Assembly (NCBI RefSeq): GCF_007991635.1
Contig: NZ_BJYS01000030.1
Span: 1-64,000 of the forward strand
Source of the DNA: Adhaeribacter aerolatus
GTDB taxonomy: Bacteria > Bacteroidota > Bacteroidia > Cytophagales > Hymenobacteraceae
Reading direction: 5' to 3'
DNA length: 64,000 nt
Each line of letters opens with the position of its first letter. Positions within the stretch are counted from its first letter, which is position 1. The position numbers and the translations under genes were made by a program. Under the pieces are notes generated by a model. It was not told where the DNA came from. It did no database searches and was given only the letters and a program-made list of their open reading frames with translations. Positions 44,213-54,500 of the stretch are shown one piece after another.

Positions 44213-45283
44213 TTAAATCCGCTCTAATTTAACCGGATACGTTTTACCGGAAGCCCACTGGGGTACGTAAATACTCTCGTCGGAATCTACACATACATCG
44301 TGCGGATGCAGAAAACCCATGAAGGAGCGGTCTTTGCGCTGTTCCTGTAATACATTCTTTACGTACTTGGGCTCGGTGCCGCCCGGCGTAGAAATTACCC
44401 GGTCTTTCTCGTCGAAAATAGTGATGTAGCCCGAATCTTTGTAATCCTGGGAAGTGCTGCGGTAAACGGCGGCGTACAGGTTTTTGCCTTTGAGCACGGG
44501 CCGGCAAATAAAGGAACCCGGAACCGGTATAGTAGCCAAATATTTTCCGTCTAAAGTAAATCGTTTCAGGCTGGTGTGCGAGCGGTCGGTTACCAACAGG
44601 GTTGGATTTTTTGCGTCGCGGGTATCTACCAGTACGCCGTGGCAACATTCAAAAGTGCCGTCGGTGGCGCCTTTCCCACCAAAATGCCGGATATATTCGC
44701 CTTTGCTGTTGTACTGGGTTACAAAATTACGGCCGTAGCCGTCGGCCACGTAAATATCGCCATTAGCCGGGTTTATGGCCGTTTCGGTAGGCTTAAATTC
44801 GCCGGGGTGGTTATAATCTTTTATTTCGCGCGGATAATCAATCTTAAATATTTCTTTCCCTTTCAGGTCGGTTTTAATTACCTGGTTCCGGTCGGTATCG
44901 GTAATCAGCAAAAATTGTTCGCCGCCTTCGTTACCTAAAGTTAAGCCATGGCCGCCGGGGTAGCTGTTGCCCCAGGTTTCCAGCAGTTTGCCCGATTTGT
45001 CGTAAATTAAAATATTATTGCGGGTTTCGTTCGTCAGCATGATTAACCGGCCTTTGGCATCTTCTACCATTTCGTGGCAGTCGTTTACCGGGTTTTTGCC
45101 GGCATCCAAAACACCCCAGCCTTCTACTACCCGGTAGCGGTGCGAATTATGCCCCAGCGTAGCTCCCAATTTTTGACCAAAACTCTTTTTTACCCAAATA
45201 GTCGGGAAGAAAGCACTCACGGCTAAAGTGGTACTGGTTTTTTTTAAAAATTCACGTCTATTGTTATTTGTGGTGTTTCCCAT
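44213..45283 (-). CDS. Tat-exported NHL-repeat (six-bladed beta-propeller) protein
   Basis: The 356-residue protein has a twin-arginine signal (NNRREFLKKTSTTLAVSAFF). Repeated propeller motifs follow: GKLLETWGNSYPGGHGL, INPANGDIYVADGYGRNFVTQYNSKGEYIRHFGGKG, HGVLVDTRDAKNPTLLVTDRS, and GFLHPHDVCVDSDESIYVPQW. Proteins of this type are exported folded, hinting at a cofactor or a need for cytoplasmic folding; some relatives act as lyases or binding proteins. It is downstream of the Tat-exported DUF1501 gene on the same strand, separated by a palindrome, so it likely belongs to the same functional set. Confidence 0.87.
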   Translation of the reverse strand: MGNTTNNNRREFLKKTSTTLAVSAFFPTIWVKKSFGQKLGATLGHNSHRYRVVEGWGVLDAGKNPVNDCHEMVEDAKGRLIMLTNETRNNILIYDKSGKLLETWGNSYPGGHGLTLGNEGGEQFLLITDTDRNQVIKTDLKGKEIFKIDYPREIKDYNHPGEFKPTETAINPANGDIYVADGYGRNFVTQYNSKGEYIRHFGGKGATDGTFECCHGVLVDTRDAKNPTLLVTDRSHTSLKRFTLDGKYLATIPVPGSFICRPVLKGKNLYAAVYRSTSQDYKDSGYITIFDEKDRVISTPGGTEPKYVKNVLQEQRKDRSFMGFLHPHDVCVDSDESIYVPQWASGKTYPVKLERI

Positions 45284-45351
45284 TACTTATTACTGGTTGA
45301 TATTTTATTAATTGGAGCTTAATTTTAATAAATTTTGCAGGAATTAAAATT

Positions 45352-45408
45352 TGTCATTCAAGAGCTACCTATGTAGCTGCCTGCCAAATAGGTTCCTCCT
45401 GAATGACA
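45352..45408 (-). repeat. palindromic repeat / terminator after the DUF1501 gene
   Basis: Outer arms TGTCATTCA / TGAATGACA pair perfectly over 9 bp and enclose a smaller hairpin (AGCTAC / GTAGCT). It lies 50 bp beyond the DUF1501 stop on the minus strand. A diverged relative lies at 43966-44016, so it is probably a REP-like dispersed element reused as a terminator. Confidence 0.6.
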
Positions 45409-45458
45409 GTGTTGGGTTACTTAAACTTAGCTTTTTACAGCTAAATAATCAAATTTTG

Positions 45459-46979
45459 CTAAGCCTCTTTCACTTCATCTTCCTCAGTGTCTTCTTTTAC
45501 TTCCTTCTTGCCAAATAATTCCATTACCGGCTTGGCTACGCCATCCGGGGTGGTATAAAAAGGCCGCTCCTCAATAATGGCATGGGCATCTTCGGGTATG
45601 CCCAAGGCATGATAAATAGATTGGTGGATCTGATCAATCTTTATCGGTTTTTCGATGGTTTTGCAGGGCCGCTCGTCGGCAGTTTTGCCGTACACGTGAC
45701 CTTTCTGAATACCGCCACCAAACATCAGGATAGAGCACCCGTCGGTAAAGTGGCGGTGCATACCGTAGTTTTTAATATCGTTGATGATGGTGGGCTGGTC
45801 TACCTGGTGCTTCACTTCGGCGCCGGGGCGGCCTTCCAGCATCATGTCGCGGCTAAACTCGCTGGCCAGAATAACTAAGGTGCGATCCAGATGGCCGGTA
45901 CGTTCCAGGTCTTTTATGAGCTGGGCTACCGGGGCATCTATCTCTTTTTTCATGCCCTTCATTCGAGTATGGCCGTTTTCGTGGGTGTCCCAGCCCATAA
46001 AAGGCACATACTCGGTGGTTACGCTAATAAAACGGGCGCCTTTTTCGGTAAGCCGGCGGGCCAGCAAACAGCCTAAACCAAACCGGCCCGTGTTATAAAT
46101 ATCGTAGCTTTCTTTCGGCTCGGTACTTAAATCAAAGGCTTTGGCTTCCGGTGAGTTCAGCAGCATGTACGATTGCTCCATCGCCCGCCGAAGCGATTCT
46201 TTCTGGTAATCGCTGCCAAATTCGCCGAATGCACTCTCGCTGATTAGTTTATTATATAATTCGTTACGCTTTTCGAAACGCTTGTACGACATGCCCACCG
46301 GCGGCTTCACACTATCAAGACCGGTGGTAGGGTCCGGAATCATGAACGGGCCGAACTCGTTGCCGAGGAAGCCGGAAGTATGGAATGCCTTTAGTTCTTC
46401 GCCTTCGCCTAAAGTTAAACGCTGGCCAATGTCGATGAAAGCCGGAATAACCGGATTTTTAGGGCCTAATTCTTTGGCTATCCAGGCACCCATGTGGGGC
46501 GCTGCCACCGATTGGGGCGGCTCGTAACAGGTGTGCCAGTGGTATTGGTGGCGCGAATGCAGAATATGACCTAAATCGGCCGCTACGTAAGACCGGATTA
46601 AGGTGCCTTTATCTATTATTTTACCAATCGACTCCAGGCCTTCCGAAAAATTAACGCCATCGAGCACGGTTGGTACTGCTTTAAACGTACTCAGTACCCG
46701 GTTAGAGTCCAGGCCTTTTTCGAAAGGGGTATATTGTTTCGGGTCGAAAGTATCGGTATGGGCCATACCACCGGCCATCCAGAGCAAAATTACGGTATCG
46801 GCAGTTGAATTGGCTAAACGCTGTTTAACCGCATCCGATTCCAGTAGTTTTTTATTTTTATCGCTACTACTGCTGCAGGAGGATAATAAACCGGCCATCG
46901 GTGCACCAGCCGCCAAGGCGCCCAGCGTTGCGGCACTAGCCGTTTTTAAAAATTCTCTTCGGTTCCATTTGGAATGCAT
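45459..46979 (-). CDS. Tat-exported DUF1501 protein (module A)
   Basis: The 506-residue protein has a twin-arginine signal (NRREFLKTASAATLGALAAG). DUF1501 features are TVILLWMAGGMAHTDTFDPK, HSRHQYHWHTCYEPPQSVAAPHMGAWI, RFISVTTEYVPFMGWDTHENG, LVILASEFSRDMML and SILMFGGGIQKGHVYG. The domain is related to the alkaline phosphatase/sulfatase superfamily, but its reaction is not established. It has an acidic C-terminal tail (KEDTEEDEVKE). It follows the DUF1553 gene by about 80 bp, forming the usual DUF1553-DUF1501 pair. Confidence 0.93.
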   Translation of the reverse strand: MHSKWNRREFLKTASAATLGALAAGAPMAGLLSSCSSSSDKNKKLLESDAVKQRLANSTADTVILLWMAGGMAHTDTFDPKQYTPFEKGLDSNRVLSTFKAVPTVLDGVNFSEGLESIGKIIDKGTLIRSYVAADLGHILHSRHQYHWHTCYEPPQSVAAPHMGAWIAKELGPKNPVIPAFIDIGQRLTLGEGEELKAFHTSGFLGNEFGPFMIPDPTTGLDSVKPPVGMSYKRFEKRNELYNKLISESAFGEFGSDYQKESLRRAMEQSYMLLNSPEAKAFDLSTEPKESYDIYNTGRFGLGCLLARRLTEKGARFISVTTEYVPFMGWDTHENGHTRMKGMKKEIDAPVAQLIKDLERTGHLDRTLVILASEFSRDMMLEGRPGAEVKHQVDQPTIINDIKNYGMHRHFTDGCSILMFGGGIQKGHVYGKTADERPCKTIEKPIKIDQIHQSIYHALGIPEDAHAIIEERPFYTTPDGVAKPVMELFGKKEVKEDTEEDEVKEA

Positions 46980-47058
46980 GGCAAGAATAAATTTAATTTC
47001 TAATATTCATTAATCTGAAATATTCCCCAATTATCAATTACAAAAGATGCTACTTAGG

Positions 47059-49566
47059 TTAATATATCAACTGAAACTCGGGTAGCAGCACTACTGCCCA
47101 CAGAAAATCCTGCACCGCTTCGGAATTAGGGGTTGGGCCGAGTACTTGTTTTGCTACGTTAATTTCTTTGGGTACTGGTGCCCGGCCCAAGGCTTTGCGG
47201 TAAACTTCCCGGATGATGGTATCGCTGTCTTTGTAGCGGGCAACCCAGCTATCGGCGCCTCTCTTCAGCACGGCGTTAAAGGCTTTGCCATTGGTAAGTT
47301 CCAGGGCTTGCAACAGATTGGCCTGCGAGTCGCGGCCCGTAATTACGGTTTCACGGTTTGGCCGACCAAGGGCGGTTAAAAAGCCATCGTTTTTAACCAA
47401 AGAGGCCCTTACAAAAGGCGTGCTGGCCTGCTCGGGCTTAAGCTCGGGAAAATGCTTGTACTGAACCGCCGAATCGGCGTAAACCGGCTGAATGGCGCTA
47501 CTAACGGCATCGGCAAATTGTTCCGCCGACATGCGCTTGCGCAGCATACCCGCAAAACGGAAATCGGGAGCATTAATTTTTTGCTCGTCCATTATTTTAA
47601 CCGATGGCAACTGGTAAGTTTTGGAGGTCGCAATCAGGTAAATCAGCTCTTTCAGGTCGTAATTGCGGGCTACAAAATCGGAGGCCAGCCAATCCAGTAA
47701 ATCCTGGCTCCAGGGTTCGTTGTCCATGGCATCAACCGGCGCCACAATGCCGCGCCCAAACATTTGCGCCCAGATGCGGTTTACGATGGTGCGGTAAAGG
47801 CGTCCGTTGGCAGGTTTAGTCAGGTTTTCGGCCAGTTGTCGTAGTTTTTCTTTCACCGGAGCTGCTTCTTCTATGGTGCCCAGTTCTTCCCACAATATTT
47901 TGGTTTCGGCCATTTTACCGGTGGGCACATCGCAACGGTTTATTTCCAGGGTGCTATCAGAAAAAATATTCGCAAACGCGTAAGCATCTTTCAGTTTCCA
48001 GTCGCTGATAAAGCTATCGTGGCAGGAGGTACACTTTAAGTTAAGGCCCAGTAAAACCTGCGATACATTTTGCGCCGCCTGCATTTCGGTGCGCTGGCTG
48101 GCATTTACCACCCCGCGCCATTTAATGCCATTAATAAAACCTTCCGAACCTTTGCCGGGGTTTAGCAGTTCTTTCACAAACTGGTTATAAGGTTTATTTG
48201 ATTGCAGCGATTTGTACAGCCAGTCTGAAATATTAGTGCGGCCATTGGTAATATAGCCCGTGCCGGAATAGTCGTTGCGGAGGGCATCGTTCCAGAAGGT
48301 AAGCCAGTGCAGCGCATAATCATCGTTGCGATTTAGGAGTTGCCGCACCCAAATATTCCGCTTATCAGCACGGGAATCCTGGGCAAAGGCGTCCAGTTCT
48401 TCCGGGGTAGGCACTACGCCAATAATATCCAGGTAAATTCTTCTTAAATAAATCCGGTCGCTGACCACATTGGTCCAGGCGACGTTATTCTTTTTAAAAT
48501 ATTCGTTTACCCACAAGTCTACCGGGTTTTGCAGGTTTTGGGTAGCCTTGGGCAGGGATGGGTTTCTGGGCTTCAGTTCGGCTACCCGGAAAATATTCTT
48601 TTGTCCTTTATCGGGCCAGGGAGCGCCCTTCTCTACCCAGTAGGTAATTAGCTGGATATCTTCTTTACTCAGCGGTTTGCCTTTGCCCGGCATAGCCTCT
48701 TTGTGACTGCGCGGCAGGTTTATCCGCCGGATAATTTCGCTCTCGTGCGGCTTGCCGGGTTCTATTATTTGTCCGTGTTTGCCGCCTTTAAATACCATAT
48801 CTTTTTGGTCGAGGCGCAGTTCGCCTTTAATTTTATCGGAGCTGTGGCATTTATAACAATTGTGCGCAAAGATGGCCCGCACCTGGGTATTCAGTTCTAT
48901 TTCCTGCTCGTGGCTCAGCTTATTATTGCCTTTTAACGAAACCAAGCTAAAATTGCTTTTGCTGCCCGGTGCTCCCTCGTAATCATCGCTCCAGGGAATA
49001 ACACTGGTGAGATACATATCGCCGTGCGTTAAGGAAGCACCGTAATGCCCGGCCGCCGTAACACCTACCGCTGTAAATAAAATTAGCCCGCGGTAATATT
49101 TTATTAATTCCCAGCGGTTCTGTTTTTCGATGGTATAGAGGAGATAAGCCGCCATAATACCCAATACCGCGGTTGCTACGCCCGTCCACCGGTGAATGGC
49201 TAAGGTATCGCCGCCGTAATCTTCCTGGCCGGCCAGCATCCACCCCAATAGAGCCGAAAGTACCGCTCCCGCCGCGCCTAATATTACCAGCAAATCAATG
49301 CCGGGCCGGAGCCGGGAGTTGAAGTCTTTTAGCGTAACTACTTCCAGCAAAGCAGCCAGGCACAATAACGTAACCGGAAAATGCACCGCCAGCGGATGCA
49401 GCCGTCCCAGTAGTTTAAAAAGCCAGAAAGTATCATTTGCCGTGCTGGTAGCTGCTTCGGTAACCGGGTCAGCCAAGACATCGGCTAAAAAGAAAGGGTA
49501 TAATACTGCTACTAAAAGTAGAAGTAGCGCCAGAAACTTATATTTATTAAAAGCTTTCGAATTCAT
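47059..49566 (-). CDS. membrane domain + cytochrome c + DUF1549 + DUF1553 fusion (module A)
   Basis: The 835-residue protein starts with about four or five membrane helices carrying conserved histidines (LGRLHPLAVHFPVTLL, IHRWTGVATAVLGIM, GHYGASLTHGDMYL). A planctomycete-type cytochrome c domain follows (CYKCH at Cys237-Cys240-His241, LRLDQKDMVFKGGKHG, KEDIQLITYWVEKGAPWPD), then DUF1549 (YLRRIYLDIIGVVPTPEELD) with a second heme motif CTSCH at Cys512-Cys515-His516, and DUF1553 (IVNRIWAQMFGRGIVAP, LLDWLASDFV, LGRPNRETVITGRDSQANLLQAL). A membrane-anchored, di-heme periplasmic protein is implied. Its reaction is unknown. A CAGGATA repeat lies about 90 bp upstream. Confidence 0.92.
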   Translation of the reverse strand: MNSKAFNKYKFLALLLLLVAVLYPFFLADVLADPVTEAATSTANDTFWLFKLLGRLHPLAVHFPVTLLCLAALLEVVTLKDFNSRLRPGIDLLVILGAAGAVLSALLGWMLAGQEDYGGDTLAIHRWTGVATAVLGIMAAYLLYTIEKQNRWELIKYYRGLILFTAVGVTAAGHYGASLTHGDMYLTSVIPWSDDYEGAPGSKSNFSLVSLKGNNKLSHEQEIELNTQVRAIFAHNCYKCHSSDKIKGELRLDQKDMVFKGGKHGQIIEPGKPHESEIIRRINLPRSHKEAMPGKGKPLSKEDIQLITYWVEKGAPWPDKGQKNIFRVAELKPRNPSLPKATQNLQNPVDLWVNEYFKKNNVAWTNVVSDRIYLRRIYLDIIGVVPTPEELDAFAQDSRADKRNIWVRQLLNRNDDYALHWLTFWNDALRNDYSGTGYITNGRTNISDWLYKSLQSNKPYNQFVKELLNPGKGSEGFINGIKWRGVVNASQRTEMQAAQNVSQVLLGLNLKCTSCHDSFISDWKLKDAYAFANIFSDSTLEINRCDVPTGKMAETKILWEELGTIEEAAPVKEKLRQLAENLTKPANGRLYRTIVNRIWAQMFGRGIVAPVDAMDNEPWSQDLLDWLASDFVARNYDLKELIYLIATSKTYQLPSVKIMDEQKINAPDFRFAGMLRKRMSAEQFADAVSSAIQPVYADSAVQYKHFPELKPEQASTPFVRASLVKNDGFLTALGRPNRETVITGRDSQANLLQALELTNGKAFNAVLKRGADSWVARYKDSDTIIREVYRKALGRAPVPKEINVAKQVLGPTPNSEAVQDFLWAVVLLPEFQLIY

Positions 49567-49654
49567 TTAAGTAATGTTATTAGGGCTTTAAAAAATATTG
49601 CCGGTTGAGTCGGATTAAAGGGATTTCTAATATGTGCAGCTATCATAAAAAAAC

Positions 49655-49671
49655 TATCCTGTACTGTCCTG
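49655..49671 (-). promoter_or_regulatory. CAGGATA direct repeat, site 2 (upstream of the DUF1553 operon)
   Basis: On the minus strand it reads CAGGACA-gta-CAGGATA, with the same 10-bp period as site 1 and one substitution. It lies about 90 bp upstream of the ATG at 49566, with TATGATA a few bases downstream that could serve as a -10-like box. Confidence 0.6.
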
Positions 49672-49926
49672 TTTGGCGGGTACGTTAACGCAAAAAAGCA
49701 GATTAACCTTAAGTATCCGTATTTTTAAGGACTTATGCAAATAATTTGGCTAATAAATATTGATCTATCTCTTTGATATTCAACATTAACAAATTATGCA
49801 GTGCTATATAGGAATAAGAGGGTAGCTAATATATGCTGGTATTTATTACTTGGAATTGGTGCAGCCATACGTTTTGTTGGAAAGACTGAAACCCGTAAAA
49901 ATTATTATGTACGCGGCCCCACAGCT

Positions 49927-49973
49927 AAAAGCAGATAATACTAACCGAAAATTGGATAGCATTATCTGCTTTT
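49927..49973 (-). terminator. hairpin terminator after susD (fourth pair)
   Basis: A perfect 13-bp stem (AAAAGCAGATAAT / ATTATCTGCTTTT), with partial extra pairing inside the 21-nt loop, 16 bp beyond the susD stop on the minus strand; the arm ends in TTTT in that direction. Confidence 0.7.
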
Positions 49974-49988
49974 AAAGCGCGGAGTAAT

Positions 49989-51500
49989 CTAATAGCCCTG
50001 ATTCTGGCTTAGCTTTTCATTAATTAAAATCTGCGGCGCTGGTATAGGAAACACATGTTCGTGCGGCTCATACACATAGTCGAGCGTACTATAAATCACG
50101 CCACCCCTATCTACGGTAGGGTTAGCTTTTTCCTTGGCTGCGTAGGCGTTCATGAACTGCGCCAGTTCCGCCGGGGTCTTCGTCCGCTTCAGGTCGAACC
50201 AGCGGTGGTTTTCGAAGGCCAGCTCCACTCTTCTTTCCTGGAGTACCTTTTGGCGGAAAATGTTTTTATCCAGGCCGCGTACTTCGGGCAATTTGGCGCG
50301 GCTGCGCACCTGATTAAGGTAACCGTGGGCCTCCTCTGTAGGGCCACTTTGTTCGTTAAGGGCCTCGGCGAGCATCAGCAAGACATCGGCAAACCGGAGT
50401 ATTGGCCAGTTGTTATCTGTCCGGCCCGAAAGGGTATGGGCATGGCGGTACTTGTTGACGAACGGCGTGGGTACCCACTCGCCTTTGGCATTGGTATAGC
50501 CTTCTTTCAGGGAAATGTCCTTACGCACATCGCCGGTCTCGTAAGCGGCTATCAGGTCGCGGGTAGGAATGTTGCGGCCCGATGGCGTTACGTTGGCGAA
50601 GCCCGTAATAGAACCACCGGATAAGCGGGGCGCAAACACGTACATGAAGTTGCTTTGTTCGCCCAGGTCGTTACCGCCCTGGTACTGCACCTCAAAGATA
50701 GACTCCACCCCGTTTTTCTTGGCCGGGTCGAAGTTATCGGCATAATTAAGATTCAGCGCGTAACCCAGCGGCAGCACCTGCTTGAGCGTTGTGACGGCCT
50801 CGGCGTACTTCTTCTGGGTCAGGTAAAACTTGCCCAGCAAAGATAAAGCCGCCCCTTTGGTAACCCGCCCGGCATTGGCGGCGTTGTATTTATCGGGCAG
50901 GCCGGCAATGGCCTCTTTCAGATCTTTTTCGATCTGCGCTTCTACTTCGGCTTGCGGGGAGCGCAGCAGGGCAAAAGCCGCATCGGGCTTACTGAGCGTA
51001 GTTGTTACCAGCACCACATCGCCAAAGTATTGCACCAGGTTAAAATAATAGTAGGCCCGCATGAATTTAAGCTGACCTTCCAGGGGTGCTTTGGCCGCAT
51101 CATCGATGGTGGTGCTGCCGGATAGTTTCTCCAGCGCAAAATTAATGTTATACAAGGCTGAATAATAATTGTTCCACAAATTGGAAATCTCGCCGTTACC
51201 CGAGTTTACCGTAGAAAACTCAAACGCCTCCCAGCCGGCAGCTCCGCCCCGGTCTACGGGGTTAAAATCCAGCGTGGTATTGTCGGAGGTAAACTCCTGA
51301 AAGATATAGGCAGTGTTGGTGATGCCCTGTAGCTGACCGTACACGCCGTTAAGGGCCTGCTCCACCTGCTTTTGATCCTTATAAAACAGTTCAGATCCAA
51401 CACGCGTAGGGTCGGTGGTTACCAGGAAGTCGTCGTCGCAGGAAAACTGCATCAGACTCAGCAGAAAAATACTTATAGCGGTTAATTTCTTCATCTTCAT
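49989..51500 (-). CDS. SusD/RagB-family outer-membrane lipoprotein
   Basis: The 503-residue protein has a lipoprotein signal (ISIFLLSLMQFSC, Cys21) and SusD hallmarks: FLVTTDPTRVGSELFYKDQ, LKFMRAYYYFNLVQYFGDVVLV, ILRFADVLLMLAEALNEQSG, LQERRVELAFENHRWFDLKRT and HVFPIPAPQILIN. It lies only 6 bp after the SusC stop, so the two are translated from one message, and a terminator follows. It sits between the two cytochrome/DUF1553 modules, which suggests that its ligand feeds them. Confidence 0.95.
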   Translation of the reverse strand: MKMKKLTAISIFLLSLMQFSCDDDFLVTTDPTRVGSELFYKDQKQVEQALNGVYGQLQGITNTAYIFQEFTSDNTTLDFNPVDRGGAAGWEAFEFSTVNSGNGEISNLWNNYYSALYNINFALEKLSGSTTIDDAAKAPLEGQLKFMRAYYYFNLVQYFGDVVLVTTTLSKPDAAFALLRSPQAEVEAQIEKDLKEAIAGLPDKYNAANAGRVTKGAALSLLGKFYLTQKKYAEAVTTLKQVLPLGYALNLNYADNFDPAKKNGVESIFEVQYQGGNDLGEQSNFMYVFAPRLSGGSITGFANVTPSGRNIPTRDLIAAYETGDVRKDISLKEGYTNAKGEWVPTPFVNKYRHAHTLSGRTDNNWPILRFADVLLMLAEALNEQSGPTEEAHGYLNQVRSRAKLPEVRGLDKNIFRQKVLQERRVELAFENHRWFDLKRTKTPAELAQFMNAYAAKEKANPTVDRGGVIYSTLDYVYEPHEHVFPIPAPQILINEKLSQNQGY

Positions 51501-51506
51501 AAATCT

Positions 51507-54500
51507 TTAAAAGTTAATTCTGGCACCCAGCGAGAAGGTTCTTGGAACAGGATAAGACTCGTCATCGTTGTTCAGTTCGTTCCCTCCCCGTATGCTGGCA
51601 TCCGGGTTGTTGCCAGGATAGTTGGTAATCAGGAATAAATTAGAGGCATTGAGGAAGATGCGGGTATCGGGAATGTAGGACTTGAAACGGGGCAGGGCAT
51701 AGCCCAGCGTCACGTTCTTCACCCAAATATGGCTGGCATCGTAAACGTAGCGCCCACTGCTTTCCCGCGACCATTTCCAGTCAACCGTACCACCCTGTGA
51801 ATTCTTGTGGTTAGGATTAGAGCCCGGGTTTTCCGGTGACCGCCAGCGGTCCTTCACCTTATCGAGCACGTTAAATACCCCGTCGATGTTCATGGTTGAA
51901 GCTTCTATGTTGCGGTACACATCGTAGTTCTGGGCACCCATAAACAAAACACTCAGGTCAAACTTTTTGTAGTCCGCAGAAAAATTCCATCCCCAGGTGA
52001 AGGAAGGATTAGGATTGCCAATCTCTACCATATCCTTGGTATCGTAAGAGATAACGCCATTGCCGTCAGCATCCCAGAACTTCATAGAGCCCGGGATGGC
52101 GCCGTCTTGTTTTGGCGCCGCATCAATTTCGGCCTGGGTGTTAAAGATCCCCAGCTTGCGATAACCGTAGATCATCCCAATAGGCCGGCCAACTTTCTGC
52201 ACGTTATAGCCGCCGTAGAAGCCGCCGAACCAAAGCATGTCGTTCTCGCCTTTAATAGCCAGAATCTTGTTGCGGTTAAATGTAATGTTGGGACTGGTGC
52301 GGAAATTAACCTGGCCAATGCGGGTATTGAAGTTAAGGCCCAGTTCAACGCCTTTGTTTTCCACTTCACCAATATTAGCCAGGCTGGAGGTAAAGCCCGA
52401 TACGGCAGGAATGGCGATGGGCAGCAGCATATCGTTGGTTAGCTTCCGGTAAATTTCGGCGGTAAAAACAATCTTGTTTTCCAATAAGGAAAGATCGAGG
52501 CCTAAATCCAACTGATTGGATTTCTCCCAGCGCAGCTCCGAGTTGGCAAACTGGCTTACTACTTTACCGGGGGCAAAGGCGTTGCCTAAAATGTAATTGC
52601 TGGCGTTCATGAAAGCCAGGTGTGAGTAGTTACCGATGTCATTGTTACCGGTTTTACCCCAGCTAGCCCGCAGTTTCAGGTCGGAGAGCCAGGCATATTT
52701 AGGCATGAACGATTCCTCCGACAGGCGCCAGCCCACCGAAACGGCGGGAAAGTTGCCGTATTTGTTTTCGGTTCCAAAGCGGCTGCTACCTTCCCGGCGC
52801 ATGGAAGCGGAGAACAGGTATCTGTCTTTGAAAGAGTAATTAACCCGGCTCAGGTAAGCCAATAGGGTCCAGCCAGCTTCACTTGAACCAGCCGATCTGA
52901 TCGAGCCGGCGCCTAAATAAGGCACCAGGTCATCGGGGAAGGTGTTGGCAGAGCCGGACAGTGCCCGGGCAGTTTCCTTCTGGGCAGTATAGCCCAACAT
53001 AAAGTCCAGATGATGTTCGGCGCCCAGCTCGGGTTGGTAGGTTAGCAGTTGGTCAGCCGACAGGTTGTATGTTTGCACCATGTCTTCGAAGGCGGTTGCT
53101 ATCCGTGGCGGCGCACCGGAGGCTCCCTGCTGCACCGGCAAGCCAATGGTAGAAGGCACGTACTCATTGTAATTGTTGAAAGTCACCTTCGCATTGGCGG
53201 CAGTCCGGAATTTAAGACCTTTGAGCAGGGTAATGTCTACATAAGCATTAGACAAGACATCCGCAATATTGCGTTTCCGGTTGATGTTCTTAAGCATAAA
53301 CACCGGGTTGGGGAAGCCAAATACACCATCCTGACCGACAATATAAGGCCGCAAATTGCCTTGATCATCGTAAATGGGCTCCCGGGGATCCATGATCAGC
53401 GTAGAGCCTACTACGGCACTGCGGCCATCGGTATTAGCCAGGCGCTGTCTGGAATAGGTGCCATTTAAATTTAAACCCACCGTAATGAATTTATTTACTT
53501 CGCCGGTTAAATTGGCGCGGGCTGAGATCCGGTCGTAGTTCGTTTCAATAATAGTACCTTCTTCCTTGAAATAGCCTAAAGCCAGTACCGATTTAACGGG
53601 GCCTTTGCCGTTTGATAGCGTCAGGTTGTAATCGGCATAGGGGGCGTTTTTGTTTAAGATAGCGTCATACCAGTTGGTAGAATATTTGGTTTGTTCGGGG
53701 AACCGGAAACCCAGGGGAATCTCTTCCAGGGCTGGTTCTTTCCCGTTATTGACGTACCGGTAGCGGTCGATGAAGGCTTCCTTTTTGAACTGGGCAAATT
53801 CCGGCCCGTTTAATACGGTTACCTTGCGGGAATCGGGAATATTCTGGATGCCGTAATCGGCGCTGAAGCTTAAATTAACCTTGCCCTCTTTGGCGCTCTT
53901 GGTGGTGATGAGCACTACCCCGTTGGACCCGCGGGCGCCGTAAATAGCTGTAGAGGCAGCGTCTTTTAAAATAGTGATGCTTTCGATCTCGTTCGGGTTG
54001 AGATTCTGGCCCACTGAGGTGCCCACGGGAAATCCGTCGATCACATATAAGGGATTGCTGCCTGCCCCCAAAGAACTGATGCCCCTTACCCGTACTTCAA
54101 ACTGGCTGCCGGGTGTGCCGTTTTTCTGTTTTACGGCCACCCCGGGCGCTTGTCCCTGAATAAGCCGGGTTACGTTAGAGGCTGGTACTTCGCCAATATC
54201 TTCCATGCTAATATTAGATACCGCCGCCGTAATGTCGCGTTTGCGCTGGGTTCCGTAGCCCACTACCACTACTTCTTCCAGGGCCTTAGCATCGCCAGCC
54301 AACGTAATATTGATGTTACTGCGGTTATTAACCGGTACTTCCTGGGTGGCATAGCCTATAAAAGAAACAACCAGGGTACCCGCCCCGCTAGGCAGATTGA
54401 GCGAGTAGTTACCTGAAGGATCGGTGGTGGTGCCGTTGGTAGTACCTTTGAGTAATAAGGTAACGCCCGGTAAGCCCTCGCCTTTGTCGTCGGTTACTCT

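Larger units (their letters stand above)
49567..49988. other. intergenic region with regulator site and terminator
   Basis: About 420 bp between susD and the DUF1553 gene. It holds the susD terminator (49927-49973) and CAGGATA site 2 (49655-49671), so the DUF1553 operon has its own promoter. Nothing else is recognised. Confidence 0.6.
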
